This document shows positions 5,080 through 11,615 of a stretch of DNA of 11,615 nucleotides, piece after piece; within the stretch, counting starts at the first letter, position 1; each line of letters starts with the position of its first letter. The DNA is taken from NCBI GenBank assembly GCA_034658975.1, contig JAYEGJ010000064.1, positions 1-11,615 on the forward strand, written 5' to 3'. Source of the stretch: SZUA-217 sp034658975. Its GTDB lineage: Bacteria; Actinomycetota; Acidimicrobiia; Spongiisociales; ZC4RG35. The position numbers and the translations under genes are program-made. Under the pieces are notes generated by a model that had not been told where the DNA came from, did not search any database, and saw only the letters and a list, made by a program, of their open reading frames with translations.

Positions 5080-5808
5080 ATGGAGGGGCCGCAGGTTCAA
5101 CTCTTTGTCACCTGCCTGGTTGACGCCTTGGCTCCCCAGGTAGGTAGGTCCACCCTGGCCGCTCTCGAGAGCGCCGGGTGCGACGTGCTGTTCCCCGAGG
5201 GCCAGTCGTGCTGTGGGCAGCCGGCCTTCAATGTCGGGCTGAACGATGATGCCCGGGCGATGGCAGCTCACACTCTCGATGTTCTCGACGAGACGGAGGG
5301 GACGATCGTCCTTCCTTCCGGATCGTGCGCCGAGATGATCGTGCACCACTACCAGACTCTTTTCGCCGGTACGGAGCGAGAGGACCAGGTCAGCCGTGTC
5401 GCCGATCGGACCAAAGAACTGACCGAGTTCCTCGTCGACGAGTTGGGCGCCGACGTCGAAGCGGATTGCGGTGGGTGCACGGTCGCCTACCACTACTCAT
5501 GTCACGGTCTCCGCGGCCTGGGCCTCGAGGGCCAAGCCGACACGCTCCTCGAGGGAGTCGATCGCGTAGAACTCGAAGGTGACCAGGAGTGCTGCGGGTT
5601 CGGTGGACTCTTTTCCGTCGAGATGCCGAGCGTTTCTGGAGCGATCCTCAAGGAGAAGCTCGACCGCATCGAGGCCTCGGGCGCCGAAGTTCTCGTGGGC
5701 GGCGATGTGTCCTGCTTGATGCACATCGAGGGAGGTCTGCGCAGAAGAGGATCGAAAGTGCAGGTCAAACATATTGCCGAGCTGCTCGGCGGCAGTGGCG
5801 ATGACTGA
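5080..5808 (+). CDS. lutA: LutA-type cysteine-rich (CCG) subunit of lactate oxidation complex
   Basis: A 242-residue protein with two CCG domains, the architecture of LutA/LldE/YkgE. Domain 1 has Cys12 (FVTCLVD), SCCGQPAFNVG (43-53) and Cys83 (PSGSCAEMI). Domain 2 has Cys141 (YHYSCHGL), ECCGFGGLFS (170-179) and Cys212 (DVSCLMH). These cysteines bind an iron-sulfur cluster and pass electrons in the cytoplasmic LutABC complex, which oxidises L-lactate to pyruvate in Bacillus subtilis and other bacteria. Length and motifs are complete. The ATG at 5080 is 11 nt after the selenoprotein stop; no strong Shine-Dalgarno is seen, so it is probably translationally coupled. It overlaps lutB by 8 nt. Other CCG proteins (heterodisulfide reductase subunit B, glycolate oxidase GlcF) are alternatives, but the neighbours settle it as LutA. 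Confidence 0.92.
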   Translation: MEGPQVQLFVTCLVDALAPQVGRSTLAALESAGCDVLFPEGQSCCGQPAFNVGLNDDARAMAAHTLDVLDETEGTIVLPSGSCAEMIVHHYQTLFAGTEREDQVSRVADRTKELTEFLVDELGADVEADCGGCTVAYHYSCHGLRGLGLEGQADTLLEGVDRVELEGDQECCGFGGLFSVEMPSVSGAILKEKLDRIEASGAEVLVGGDVSCLMHIEGGLRRRGSKVQVKHIAELLGGSGDD

Positions 5809-7201
5809 GCCGGTCACCTTCATTGGTCGGGCTGACGCTCTCATCGGGAGTCGCGAAGCAGCAGCAGTGGCGCGTGGGGCGCGCAAGTTCACGACCTCTC
5901 GTGAACAGGCCGGCAAGGAGTTTGTCGTCATGGACGAGCTCCGCAATCGGGCCCGGGCAATCAGGCTGCATGCGCTCACCCACCTGGATCGGCTACTGGG
6001 GCACTTCGCAGATCAGGTCGTGGCCGGCGGTGGGCACATTCACTTCGCCGCGGACGCCGATGAGGCCAATCAGATAGTGGCCCGGATCCTCGATGGGGCC
6101 AATGCGAAACTCGTCGTCAAGGCGAAGTCGATGGTCACCGAGGAGATCGAACTGAACCATCACCTCGAAGGTGAGGGGATCGAGGTAGTCGAATCCGATC
6201 TAGGCGAATTCATCGCTCAGCTCGCCGAGGACACTCCCAGCCATATCATCGCCCCGGTCCTTCATATGACCCGCCAGGACGTCGGTGAGATCTTCCAGGA
6301 GAAGCTCGGCGTCGAGTACACCGACGACCCAACCGAGCTCAATCAGATCGCCCGGGAGCACCTAAGGGAGATCTTCCTGAAGGCGGACGCCGGGATCTCG
6401 GGTGTCAACTTCGCCATCGCCGACTCGGGGTCTGTCGTTCTCGTCACCAACGAAGGCAATGGCAGGCTGACCACCACCGCACCAAGAGTCCATGTCGCGG
6501 TCATGGGCATGGAGAGGATCGTGTCACGGTGGGAAGACGCTGCTGTGATCCTCGAGGTACTCGCCCGCTCGGCCACAGGGCAGCGTTTGTCGGTGTACAC
6601 CAATGTCGTCACCGGTCCGCGTAGGGAAGGCGATCACGATGGGCCCGAGGAACTGCACGTGGTGGTCCTCGACAACGGTCGCTCGGACATCCTCGGTGGC
6701 CCTACGGCCGAGATCCTCGCCTGTATCAGGTGCGGCGCCTGTCTCAACGCTTGCCCCGTGTTCAGGACCGTCGGCGGTCACGCCTACGGAACCGTTTATT
6801 CGGGTCCGATCGGCTCCGTCGTCACTCCAGGACTCCATGGAATGGAGCCCTGGTGGGAACTCCCGTACGCATCCACCCTTTGTGGTGCCTGCGAAGAGGT
6901 GTGCCCCATCAGGATCCAGATTCCCTCGATGCTCCTCCAGCTACGGAGTCAGGCTGCCGCTGAAGGAAGGCTCCCCGGGTGGCTCAACAAGGGGATGGAG
7001 CGATATGCGAGCGCCGCGACAGACCCGGTCAGGTGGCACCGGGCCAAGAAACTCGCTGCCTGGCTGAGTATGCCGATAGCGAGACGCGGGTGGATCACGA
7101 GGATGCCGGGACCGGGCCGCGGATGGACCGACCATCGTGACTTGCCCCGTCCGTCGACCGAATCGTTTGCCGACTGGTGGAGGGCCAACCGTGGATCGTG
7201 A
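5801..7201 (+). CDS. lutB: LutB-type iron-sulfur subunit of lactate oxidation complex
   Basis: A 466-residue LUD-domain plus ferredoxin-domain protein (LutB/LldF/YkgF). The LUD domain includes AKLVVKAKSMVTEEIELNHHL (about 102-122) and GISGVNFAIADSGSVVLVTNEGNGRL (198-223). The iron-sulfur part has CIRCGACLNACPVFR (308-322) and CGACEEVCPIRI (361-372), seven cysteines in the two patterns typical of the family, with GGHAYGTVYSGPIGSV between them. It carries electrons from lactate through Fe-S clusters together with LutA and LutC. The ATG at 5801 was chosen because it overlaps the lutA stop as ATGACTGA (8 nt); an in-frame ATG at 5774 lies deep in lutA and adds nine residues with no family match. 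The last 80 residues are basic and less conserved. It overlaps lutC by 11 nt. Confidence 0.93.
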   Translation: MTEPVTFIGRADALIGSREAAAVARGARKFTTSREQAGKEFVVMDELRNRARAIRLHALTHLDRLLGHFADQVVAGGGHIHFAADADEANQIVARILDGANAKLVVKAKSMVTEEIELNHHLEGEGIEVVESDLGEFIAQLAEDTPSHIIAPVLHMTRQDVGEIFQEKLGVEYTDDPTELNQIAREHLREIFLKADAGISGVNFAIADSGSVVLVTNEGNGRLTTTAPRVHVAVMGMERIVSRWEDAAVILEVLARSATGQRLSVYTNVVTGPRREGDHDGPEELHVVVLDNGRSDILGGPTAEILACIRCGACLNACPVFRTVGGHAYGTVYSGPIGSVVTPGLHGMEPWWELPYASTLCGACEEVCPIRIQIPSMLLQLRSQAAAEGRLPGWLNKGMERYASAATDPVRWHRAKKLAAWLSMPIARRGWITRMPGPGRGWTDHRDLPRPSTESFADWWRANRGS

Positions 7202-7844
7202 CGCATTTCTCACCCGGGTCGGCAGGGCAGCACAGACGTCAGATCTGCCGGCCGCCCCGGCAGTTCCTGAGCAGCTCCCCGGGGAAGCTCCAGACGACCT
7301 GATCGGCCTGTTCCGCCAAAGGGCCCTAGACGTCAATGCCGTTGTCCATGGCCCCATGGGCAAACACGGCGCACCTCGGGCCATCGCCGGCATCGCCGCA
7401 GGTCATGACAGCAGGACGTTTGTCTCGTGGGATGAGCTTCCCTCCCCGGGCGTCGCCTCCGCTCTCACTGGCGCCGGGTTGGAGCGCATCGATGACCGGA
7501 TGTCGAATGAGAACCGTTTGGAGCATCAGGTCGGATACATGGCACTCGATCTAGGTGTCACGGGTTCCGTCGCCGGTCTTGCCGAGAGCGGCAGCGTCAT
7601 CCTCGCCCATGGTCCGGGAAGGCCCCGAATGGCAAGTCTCGTTCCAGAGGTGCATGTCGTCCTGGTCGATGTGGCGGACGTGGCATGGACCCTGTCACAC
7701 TGGGCTGGCCGAAACCCGGACGCGGCGACCGACACCGCAAACCTGGTCATCGTGACGGGACCAAGCCGCACCGGCGACATCGAACAACAGCTCAACCTCG
7801 GAGTCCACGGACCAAGGCATGTACACATCGTGATGATCAAATGA
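7191..7844 (+). CDS. lutC: LutC-type LUD-domain subunit of lactate oxidation complex
   Basis: A 217-residue LUD-domain protein (LutC/LldG/YkgG), the third partner of LutA and LutB. Family motifs are GVTGSVAGLAESGSVIL in the middle and TGPSRTGDIEQQLNLGVHGP near the C-terminus, the signature of the LUD fold. Length matches the family. The GTG at 7191 was chosen because GGAGGG (7179-7184) lies 6 nt upstream; it overlaps the end of lutB by 11 nt. An in-frame ATG at 7137 would add 18 residues from inside lutB and has no ribosome site. The next gene starts within its stop codon (ATGA, 7841-7844). The three adjacent subunits make lactate oxidation the best pathway call, although related LUD operons act on other 2-hydroxyacids. 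Confidence 0.9.
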   Translation: MDRDAFLTRVGRAAQTSDLPAAPAVPEQLPGEAPDDLIGLFRQRALDVNAVVHGPMGKHGAPRAIAGIAAGHDSRTFVSWDELPSPGVASALTGAGLERIDDRMSNENRLEHQVGYMALDLGVTGSVAGLAESGSVILAHGPGRPRMASLVPEVHVVLVDVADVAWTLSHWAGRNPDAATDTANLVIVTGPSRTGDIEQQLNLGVHGPRHVHIVMIK

Positions 7845-8812
7845 CCGGGCTGCGCGAGCCGCCGACGAAGCAGCGGCCGAGCCGAGTGGTTGCTCGATTC
7901 TTGGTGCTGGTCATATTGCTGGCCGTCGTCGGAGGAGTCGTCTGGGTCGCGGTCACCAATCAACGGATCGGACTGATCGAAGATGTCGTGTTGGAGGATC
8001 TGGAACTCGAAGATGTTGCCGAAGTCGAAGGATTGCGGATAAACGTAACGGAGGGAACCGGGGGGCTCATTCCGGTGATCCTGCTTCACGATCGCGATGT
8101 GGTGGGCAGCGCCATGTTGGACGGTGTCGCCGCCGAACTCTCGGGCCGTTTCAGGCCGGTTCAGATTGATCTTCCCGGCTACGGATTCAGCTCGCGTATT
8201 CCCGAGGTGGCAACGGCTCACACCATTGCGGCGATGGCCGAGACGATCCTCTCGATCATCGAGGAGCGATACACCCTTCGGCCGGTCCTGGTAGGCGTGG
8301 GGCTGGGCGGGAAGGTCGCGGCCGAGATTGCAGTTACCGATCCCGACCTCATTCGGGGCCTGGTGATGGTCGACGTGGACTTCTGGGAGGAGCAGACATG
8401 GGAGCTGTTCGCTCAGGGTCTCCCGTTCGTCGGTGAGGCAGCCACCTACACCTTCGAAACGGGCGGTCGTCTTGCCTTCGACAAGTGGGCCCCACACTGT
8501 GCCGAGGGTGGCTGGTGTCCCAGCGCCAGCCAGAGTGCCGTTCGCTCACAGGTCACCGAGATCCGGGATACCACCGCGTCGTTGAATGCCTTCCTGGCAA
8601 CGCCGGTCTCTTCGTTGGTGCCTTCCGATCTCGACAAGATCACCGCCCCTGTCGCCTACCTGTGGAGTTCCGAAGGCGTTGTTCCGGAGGCCAACGCCGA
8701 CCGGGTGTTCGAAGCGGTTCCCGGGATCATTCGCTCGGCCGTCCCCGTTTGGAAGGCTCACCTCACCCAGCCCGTCAGCGTCGTAGATCTCATAGATGAG
8801 GTGGGTCGTTAA
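7841..8812 (+). CDS. Membrane-anchored alpha/beta hydrolase-fold protein lacking the serine nucleophile
   Basis: A 323-residue protein with a single N-terminal membrane anchor (about residues 17-40, preceded by basic residues, so the domain is probably extracytoplasmic) and an alpha/beta hydrolase domain. Fold markers are PVILLHDRDVVGSAML (78-93), VQIDLPGYGFSSRIP (107-121), VLVGVGLGGKVAAEIA (149-164), ITAPVAYLWSSEGVVPEANADRVF (267-290) and a late His308 (WKAHLTQP). In active relatives the elbow reads GHSLGG; here it is G-V-G-L-G-G, with Gly154 in place of the nucleophile. The usual HG oxyanion pair is also changed (H-D-R-D). It is therefore probably a pseudoenzyme with a binding or scaffold role, or else uses another residue. 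It starts in an ATGA overlap with lutC and is followed after 10 nt by the rhodanese gene. Two cysteines (Cys220, Cys226) lie in HCAEGGWC. Confidence 0.75.
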   Translation: MTGLREPPTKQRPSRVVARFLVLVILLAVVGGVVWVAVTNQRIGLIEDVVLEDLELEDVAEVEGLRINVTEGTGGLIPVILLHDRDVVGSAMLDGVAAELSGRFRPVQIDLPGYGFSSRIPEVATAHTIAAMAETILSIIEERYTLRPVLVGVGLGGKVAAEIAVTDPDLIRGLVMVDVDFWEEQTWELFAQGLPFVGEAATYTFETGGRLAFDKWAPHCAEGGWCPSASQSAVRSQVTEIRDTTASLNAFLATPVSSLVPSDLDKITAPVAYLWSSEGVVPEANADRVFEAVPGIIRSAVPVWKAHLTQPVSVVDLIDEVGR

Positions 8813-8822
8813 CGTCCCGTCG

Positions 8823-9233
8823 ATGTCAAGTTTCCTATCTCGATTCGCCCTGATCATGGGACTGCTGGTGGTCGTTGCGGCTTGCTCTGGCACCGCCGTT
8901 GCAACCGAACACAGCCTGGTCTCTGCCACCGAGGCCAACGAGCTCGTTCAGGATCCGCCGGCCGGAGTGGTCATTCTCGACATTCGCACGCCCGAGGAGT
9001 ACGCCGAGGGCCATCTCGAAGATTCGATCATGATCGACTTCTACGCCGCCGATTTCCAGGATCGGCTTGATGAGCTCGACAAGACGGTTCCCTACCTCGT
9101 CTACTGCCGGTCAGGCAACCGCAGCGCCACAGCAGTGGGGATGATGGAGGACCTCGAGTTTCTCGAGATCTATGAGATGGACGGTGGCATCGTGGCGTGG
9201 GCCGAAGCTGGCCTTCCCTACGTGAGTTCATAG
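8823..9233 (+). CDS. Rhodanese-domain lipoprotein (sulfurtransferase)
   Basis: A 136-residue single-domain rhodanese exported as a lipoprotein. The signal is MSSFLSRFALIMGLLVVVAAC with lipid-carrying Cys21 (lipobox VAAC). The rhodanese domain shows VVILDIRTPEEYAEGHLEDSIMIDF (about 49-73), the active-site loop CRSGNRS with catalytic Cys95, and GGIVAWAEAGLPY (121-133). Such enzymes carry sulfur as a persulfide on the active Cys. The ATG at 8823 is chosen over an in-frame ATG at 8796 because it gives the proper signal peptide. It lies 10 nt after the pseudo-hydrolase and 129 nt before the sulfide:quinone reductase gene, so it may handle sulfane sulfur outside the cytoplasmic membrane. No Shine-Dalgarno is visible; coupling to the upstream gene is likely. 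Confidence 0.88.
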   Translation: MSSFLSRFALIMGLLVVVAACSGTAVATEHSLVSATEANELVQDPPAGVVILDIRTPEEYAEGHLEDSIMIDFYAADFQDRLDELDKTVPYLVYCRSGNRSATAVGMMEDLEFLEIYEMDGGIVAWAEAGLPYVSS

Positions 9234-9362
9234 ACGCCCAGACAACCCAAAGGTCCCACCGCTAGGGGTCATCAGGCCCTGACGCACGCAGGTGCTCGGA
9301 TGGAGAATAATGGGGTCGGCGGCGAACGCCGCTGACTGCTATCCCTCCGAAGGAGCATTTTT
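9234..9362 (+). promoter_or_regulatory. Regulatory gap before the sulfide-oxidation genes: palindrome, possible -10, hairpin, Shine-Dalgarno
   Basis: The largest gap on the plus strand after 4394. It contains a near-palindrome, GTCATCAGGCCCTGAC (9268-9283), with the perfect core TCAGG-C-CCTGA (9272-9282), a possible operator. A weak AT-rich -10 candidate, GAATAAT (9305-9311), has no good -35. A strong hairpin, GTCGGCGGC-GAAC-GCCGCTGAC (9315-9336; 9 bp with one G-T pair), follows. The Shine-Dalgarno AAGGAG (9350-9355) lies 7 nt before the GTG start at 9363. No T run follows the hairpin, so it is more likely a leader structure than a terminator. I infer a separate promoter for group B here. Confidence 0.45.
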
Positions 9363-10601
9363 GTGAAACGACTATTGGTTCTTGGCGCCGGAACCGCCGG
9401 GACCATGGTGGTGAATAAGCTTCGGCCCCGCCTACCTCACGACGACTGGGAGATAACCGTCGTCGATCAGGAGGCCACTCACCACTATCAGCCCGGATAT
9501 CTTTTCATCCCATTTGGCACCTACACGCCCGACGATGTGACCAAACCCAAAAAGAAGTTCATCCCGGACGGAGTGAACATCGTGATGGGCGAGATCGAAA
9601 AGGTCGAGCCTGACAGCAATCTCGTGCGACTCGTCGACGGGACCGAACTCGGATACGACTACCTGGTAATCGCCAGCGGAGCCACTCCGAGGCCGGACCA
9701 GACACCCGGCATGGACGGCGACGAGTGGCGCAAGAGCGTGTTCGACTACTACACCCTCGAGGGCGCCACGGCCCTTGCCGACAAGCTCAGGGATTGGAAG
9801 GGCGGTCGGCTGGTGGTGCACATCACCGAGATGCCGATCAAGTGCCCGGTCGCACCTCTCGAGTTCACCTTCCTCGCCGACGCCTTCTTCAAGGACAAGG
9901 GGATGCGCGACGACGTCGAGATCCTGTTTGTGACGCCACTGGACGGCGCCTTCACCAAGCCGGTCGCCTCCAAGCTGCTGGGCGGCATGCTCGAAGATCG
10001 GGACGTCACCGTCGAGCCCGATTTCTACATCGAGAGTGTCGACAACGAGAAGAAGGCTCTCGTGTCATACGACGAGCGTGAGATTCCCTTTGACATATTG
10101 GTGACGGTCCCGCTCAACATGGGCGCCGACTTCGTCGCAGCAAGCGGGATGGGTAACGAGCTCAACTACGTGCCGGTGGACAGCGAGACATTCATCTCCG
10201 ATAAATCGGACAACATCTTCGCCATCGGGGACGCCGCCGACCTGCCGACTTCAAAGGCCGGCTCGGTCGCTCACTTCGCTGTGGAGATCTTCACCGACAA
10301 CTTCCTCCAGCACATCCGGGGCGAGAAGATGACCCACGCGTTCGACGGCCATGCCAACTGCTTCATCGAGTCGGGCAATGGCAAGGGTCTGCTCATCGAC
10401 TTCAACTACGACACGCAGCCATTGCCGGGCAAGTATCCGCTACCCAGCTTCGGTCCCTTCTCGTTGCTCGGGGAGTCCGAAGCGAACCACTTCGGCAAGA
10501 TGATGTTCAAGTGGGTCTACTGGAATGCATTGCTGCCGGGTAGAGAGCTGCCGCTGGCGGCCCTGATGTCGATGGCCGGCAAGGAGGACGTGGACGCATG
10601 A
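9363..10601 (+). CDS. sqr: Sulfide:quinone oxidoreductase-like flavoprotein
   Basis: A 412-residue FAD disulfide reductase-fold enzyme that oxidises sulfide and passes electrons to quinone at the cytoplasmic membrane. The N-terminal Rossmann motif is LVLGAGTAGTMVVNKL (5-20). DYLVIASGATPRPDQTPG (99-116) is the second FAD contact, and NIFAIGDAADLPTSKAGSVAH (284-304) binds FAD. The redox cysteines expected for this enzyme are Cys161 (EMPIKCPVAPLEFTF) and Cys333 (GHANCFIESG). The C-terminus FGKMMFKWVYWNALLPGRELP (377-397) is the amphipathic membrane-binding tail. A third cysteine found in some SQR types is absent, so it belongs to a two-Cys type. Length is normal. The GTG start at 9363 is fixed by AAGGAG 7 nt upstream. 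It overlaps the DUF1641 gene by 4 nt (ATGA), a pairing seen repeatedly with SQR. Confidence 0.87.
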   Translation: MKRLLVLGAGTAGTMVVNKLRPRLPHDDWEITVVDQEATHHYQPGYLFIPFGTYTPDDVTKPKKKFIPDGVNIVMGEIEKVEPDSNLVRLVDGTELGYDYLVIASGATPRPDQTPGMDGDEWRKSVFDYYTLEGATALADKLRDWKGGRLVVHITEMPIKCPVAPLEFTFLADAFFKDKGMRDDVEILFVTPLDGAFTKPVASKLLGGMLEDRDVTVEPDFYIESVDNEKKALVSYDEREIPFDILVTVPLNMGADFVAASGMGNELNYVPVDSETFISDKSDNIFAIGDAADLPTSKAGSVAHFAVEIFTDNFLQHIRGEKMTHAFDGHANCFIESGNGKGLLIDFNYDTQPLPGKYPLPSFGPFSLLGESEANHFGKMMFKWVYWNALLPGRELPLAALMSMAGKEDVDA

Positions 10602-11131
10602 GTATGACAACGCCGACATCGGTCGAAGAGCAGTTGGAGGTACTCACCCAGCAGGTTGCGTTCCTTGTCGAAGAGGCCACTCAGGTCCGTGCCTTCAAGG
10701 AGTCGCTCAGTGAGTTGACCTCGGATCTGTCACCGCTTGCCCGCCAAACCATGGGCTCGGTGGTGGATGCGCTGGTCGAGGTCGAGAACAAGGGCTACAT
10801 CGATTTCGCCAAGAGCGGAATCGGTGTGATCGACCGGGTGGTGACTTCGTTCTCTCAAGAGGACGTCGATGCGCTGGGCGACAACGTTGTCTTGATTCTC
10901 GAGACGGTCAAGGAAATGACGCAGCCCCAGTTGATGCAGATGATGCGTTCAACGATTCATGAGGTCAGCGAGATCGATGACTCGGGAACGCCTCCCTCGA
11001 TGATGGGTCTGATACGACAGATGCGTGAACCCGAGGTGCGCCGGGGATTGTCTCGAATGGTCGCACTATTGAGAAGTATGGGATCGATTGAACAAGGAAA
11101 CGTAGAGGAAGGAAAGGGGACCGGGCTTTGA
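10598..11131 (+). CDS. DUF1641 family protein, SQR partner
   Basis: A 177-residue, mostly helical protein that I assign to DUF1641 from its neighbour and sequence character. Segments include LTQQVAFLVEEATQVRAFKESLSELTSDLSP (about 16-46) and, later, GVIDRVVTSFSQEDVDALGDNVVLILETVKEMTQP (75-109). A C-terminal EPEVRRGLSRMVALLRSMG (149-167) matches the helical tail of this family. It has no cysteines and no membrane segment. DUF1641 genes are often next to sulfide:quinone reductase or formate dehydrogenase-like genes; their biochemical role is unknown to me. The ATGA overlap with the SQR stop (10598-10601) and the TTGA overlap with the next gene indicate coupled translation. Confidence 0.78.
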   Translation: MSMTTPTSVEEQLEVLTQQVAFLVEEATQVRAFKESLSELTSDLSPLARQTMGSVVDALVEVENKGYIDFAKSGIGVIDRVVTSFSQEDVDALGDNVVLILETVKEMTQPQLMQMMRSTIHEVSEIDDSGTPPSMMGLIRQMREPEVRRGLSRMVALLRSMGSIEQGNVEEGKGTGL

Positions 11132-11442
11132 GCCAGGCAACAATTGCAGGAACTGAAGTAACCGTCGACGACGAAGGCTTCATGACCGTTTATGACGAAT
11201 GGACAGAGGAAGTGGGAACGGCTCTCGCAACGAACATAGGCATCGAAATGACGGATCGTCATTGGGACGCCATCCGTTTCTTGCGGGACGATTTCAAAGA
11301 TCAGGGCGAGACGGCGACCCTGCGTCGGGTGTCCACGGTCGGTGGGATAGCCACCAAGGACCTGTTTCAGCTCTTCCCCAAGAAGCCGGCCAAGAAGATG
11401 TCCTATGTAGCCGGACTCCCCAAGCCCAAGGGCTGCGTGTGA
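11128..11442 (+). CDS. TusE/DsrC-family sulfur carrier with one C-terminal cysteine
   Basis: A 104-residue protein of the DsrC/TusE fold. DEGFMTVYDEWTEEVGTALA (16-35), IEMTDRHWDAIRFLRDDF (39-56) and TKDLFQLFPKKPAKKMSYVAGLPKPKGCV (76-104) are family-typical. The penultimate residue, Cys103 in GLPKPKGCV, is the carrier cysteine. True DsrC has a second cysteine about 11 residues earlier; here that position is Ser92, so this is the single-Cys (TusE-like) form that receives and hands on persulfide sulfur rather than forming the intramolecular disulfide. The start is TTG 11128, overlapping the DUF1641 stop as TTGA, with a purine-rich AAGGAAAGGGG upstream. It sits between SQR/DUF1641 and a DsrE-family gene, which supports a role in moving SQR-derived sulfur. 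Confidence 0.87.
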   Translation: MSQATIAGTEVTVDDEGFMTVYDEWTEEVGTALATNIGIEMTDRHWDAIRFLRDDFKDQGETATLRRVSTVGGIATKDLFQLFPKKPAKKMSYVAGLPKPKGCV

Positions 11443-11454
11443 TCGGAGGATGAA

Positions 11455-11615
11455 ATGACAACGACAGAGACAGCACCGGCGGTCGTGCCGGACTTTGGCG
11501 ATGATGCCGAGGAGCGGAAGCTCGTCTTCATCTGCTCCAAGGGCAATCTCGACATGGCCTACCCCGCGCTGATCATGGCGAACGGAGCCCTCACCGAGGG
11601 CATAGAGGTGGACAT
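11455..11615 (+). CDS. DsrE/DsrF-like sulfur-transfer protein, N-terminal part, cut by window edge
   Basis: The frame is open from ATG 11455 to the window end (53 full codons). After a 19-residue acidic leader comes ERKLVFICSKGNLDMAYPAL (residues 20-39), typical of the DsrE/DsrF/DrsH peroxiredoxin-like sulfurtransferases, with Cys27 in the first loop. It probably acts in the cytoplasm passing sulfur to or from the TusE/DsrC-like carrier encoded upstream. The Shine-Dalgarno GGAGG (11445-11449) lies 5 nt before this ATG; an ATG at 11450 is followed by a stop after one codon, so it is excluded. The gene follows the TusE-like stop by 12 nt. The C-terminus, including any membrane segments (DsrE2 type), is outside the window. 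Confidence 0.82.
   Translation, partial: MTTTETAPAVVPDFGDDAEERKLVFICSKGNLDMAYPALIMANGALTEGIEVD

Noticed and set aside
9315..9336. The hairpin before sqr as a terminator of the rhodanese transcript.
   Set aside because: No T run follows and it lies about 80 nt past the rhodanese stop and only 13 nt before the sqr Shine-Dalgarno, so a leader structure is more likely.

Overview
The window looks like a scaffold piece from a high-GC bacterium, most likely an actinomycete-type lineage (Actinomycetota, possibly Acidimicrobiia-like). This is an inference. It rests on the GC-rich codon use, a B12-dependent (class II) ribonucleotide reductase under paired NrdR boxes, genes whose starts look leaderless (a TAnnnT hexamer exactly 6 nt before ATG), and lipoprotein signals. 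A run of 100 N (2918-3017) shows that it is draft or metagenome sequence.

Layout. (1) 1-950, minus strand: the start of nrdJ, with a strong Shine-Dalgarno, two NrdR boxes and a promoter. (2) 951-1134: a gene-free stretch holding several hairpins. (3) 1135-2004, minus: a haloalkane dehalogenase-like hydrolase, divergent from (4) 2094-2627, plus: a small lipoprotein. (5) 2628-3180: a 163-bp direct repeat interrupted by the N gap; the visible piece beside the gap is exactly 127 bp, which looks like an assembler k-mer overlap. (6) 3179-3523, minus: a small cupin. (7) 3560-3646: a REP-like inverted repeat. (8) 3708-4343, minus: a YczE-type membrane protein.

From 4394 to the right edge every gene is on the plus strand, in two tightly packed groups. 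Group A (4394-9233): a peroxiredoxin-like gene with an in-frame TGA at its active site, then lutA, lutB, lutC (the iron-sulfur/LUD lactate-oxidation complex), a membrane-anchored alpha/beta hydrolase without a nucleophile, and a rhodanese lipoprotein. Group B (9363 to the edge): a sulfide:quinone reductase-like flavoprotein, a DUF1641 protein, a TusE/DsrC-like sulfur carrier and a DsrE-family protein cut by the window end. Group B reads as a sulfide-oxidation and sulfur-trafficking module; the rhodanese just upstream may link the two groups.

The main finding is the first gene of group A. Ordinary ORF calling gives only a fragment starting at 4517 or 4526. Reading upstream in the same frame, through a TGA at 4496-4498, restores a full N-terminus with a TTG start (4394) and a GGAGGAG ribosome site. 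The TGA lies exactly where the family has the first Cys of its CxxC motif (F-H-R-G-D-F-[TGA]-T-Y-C). A stem-loop begins just after it, with a 6-bp upper stem, an AGTT apical loop and 16 nt from TGA to loop, which fits the bacterial SECIS model. I conclude that this is probably a selenocysteine-containing (UxxC) peroxiredoxin-like protein, mis-annotated by standard callers, heading a lactate-utilization operon.
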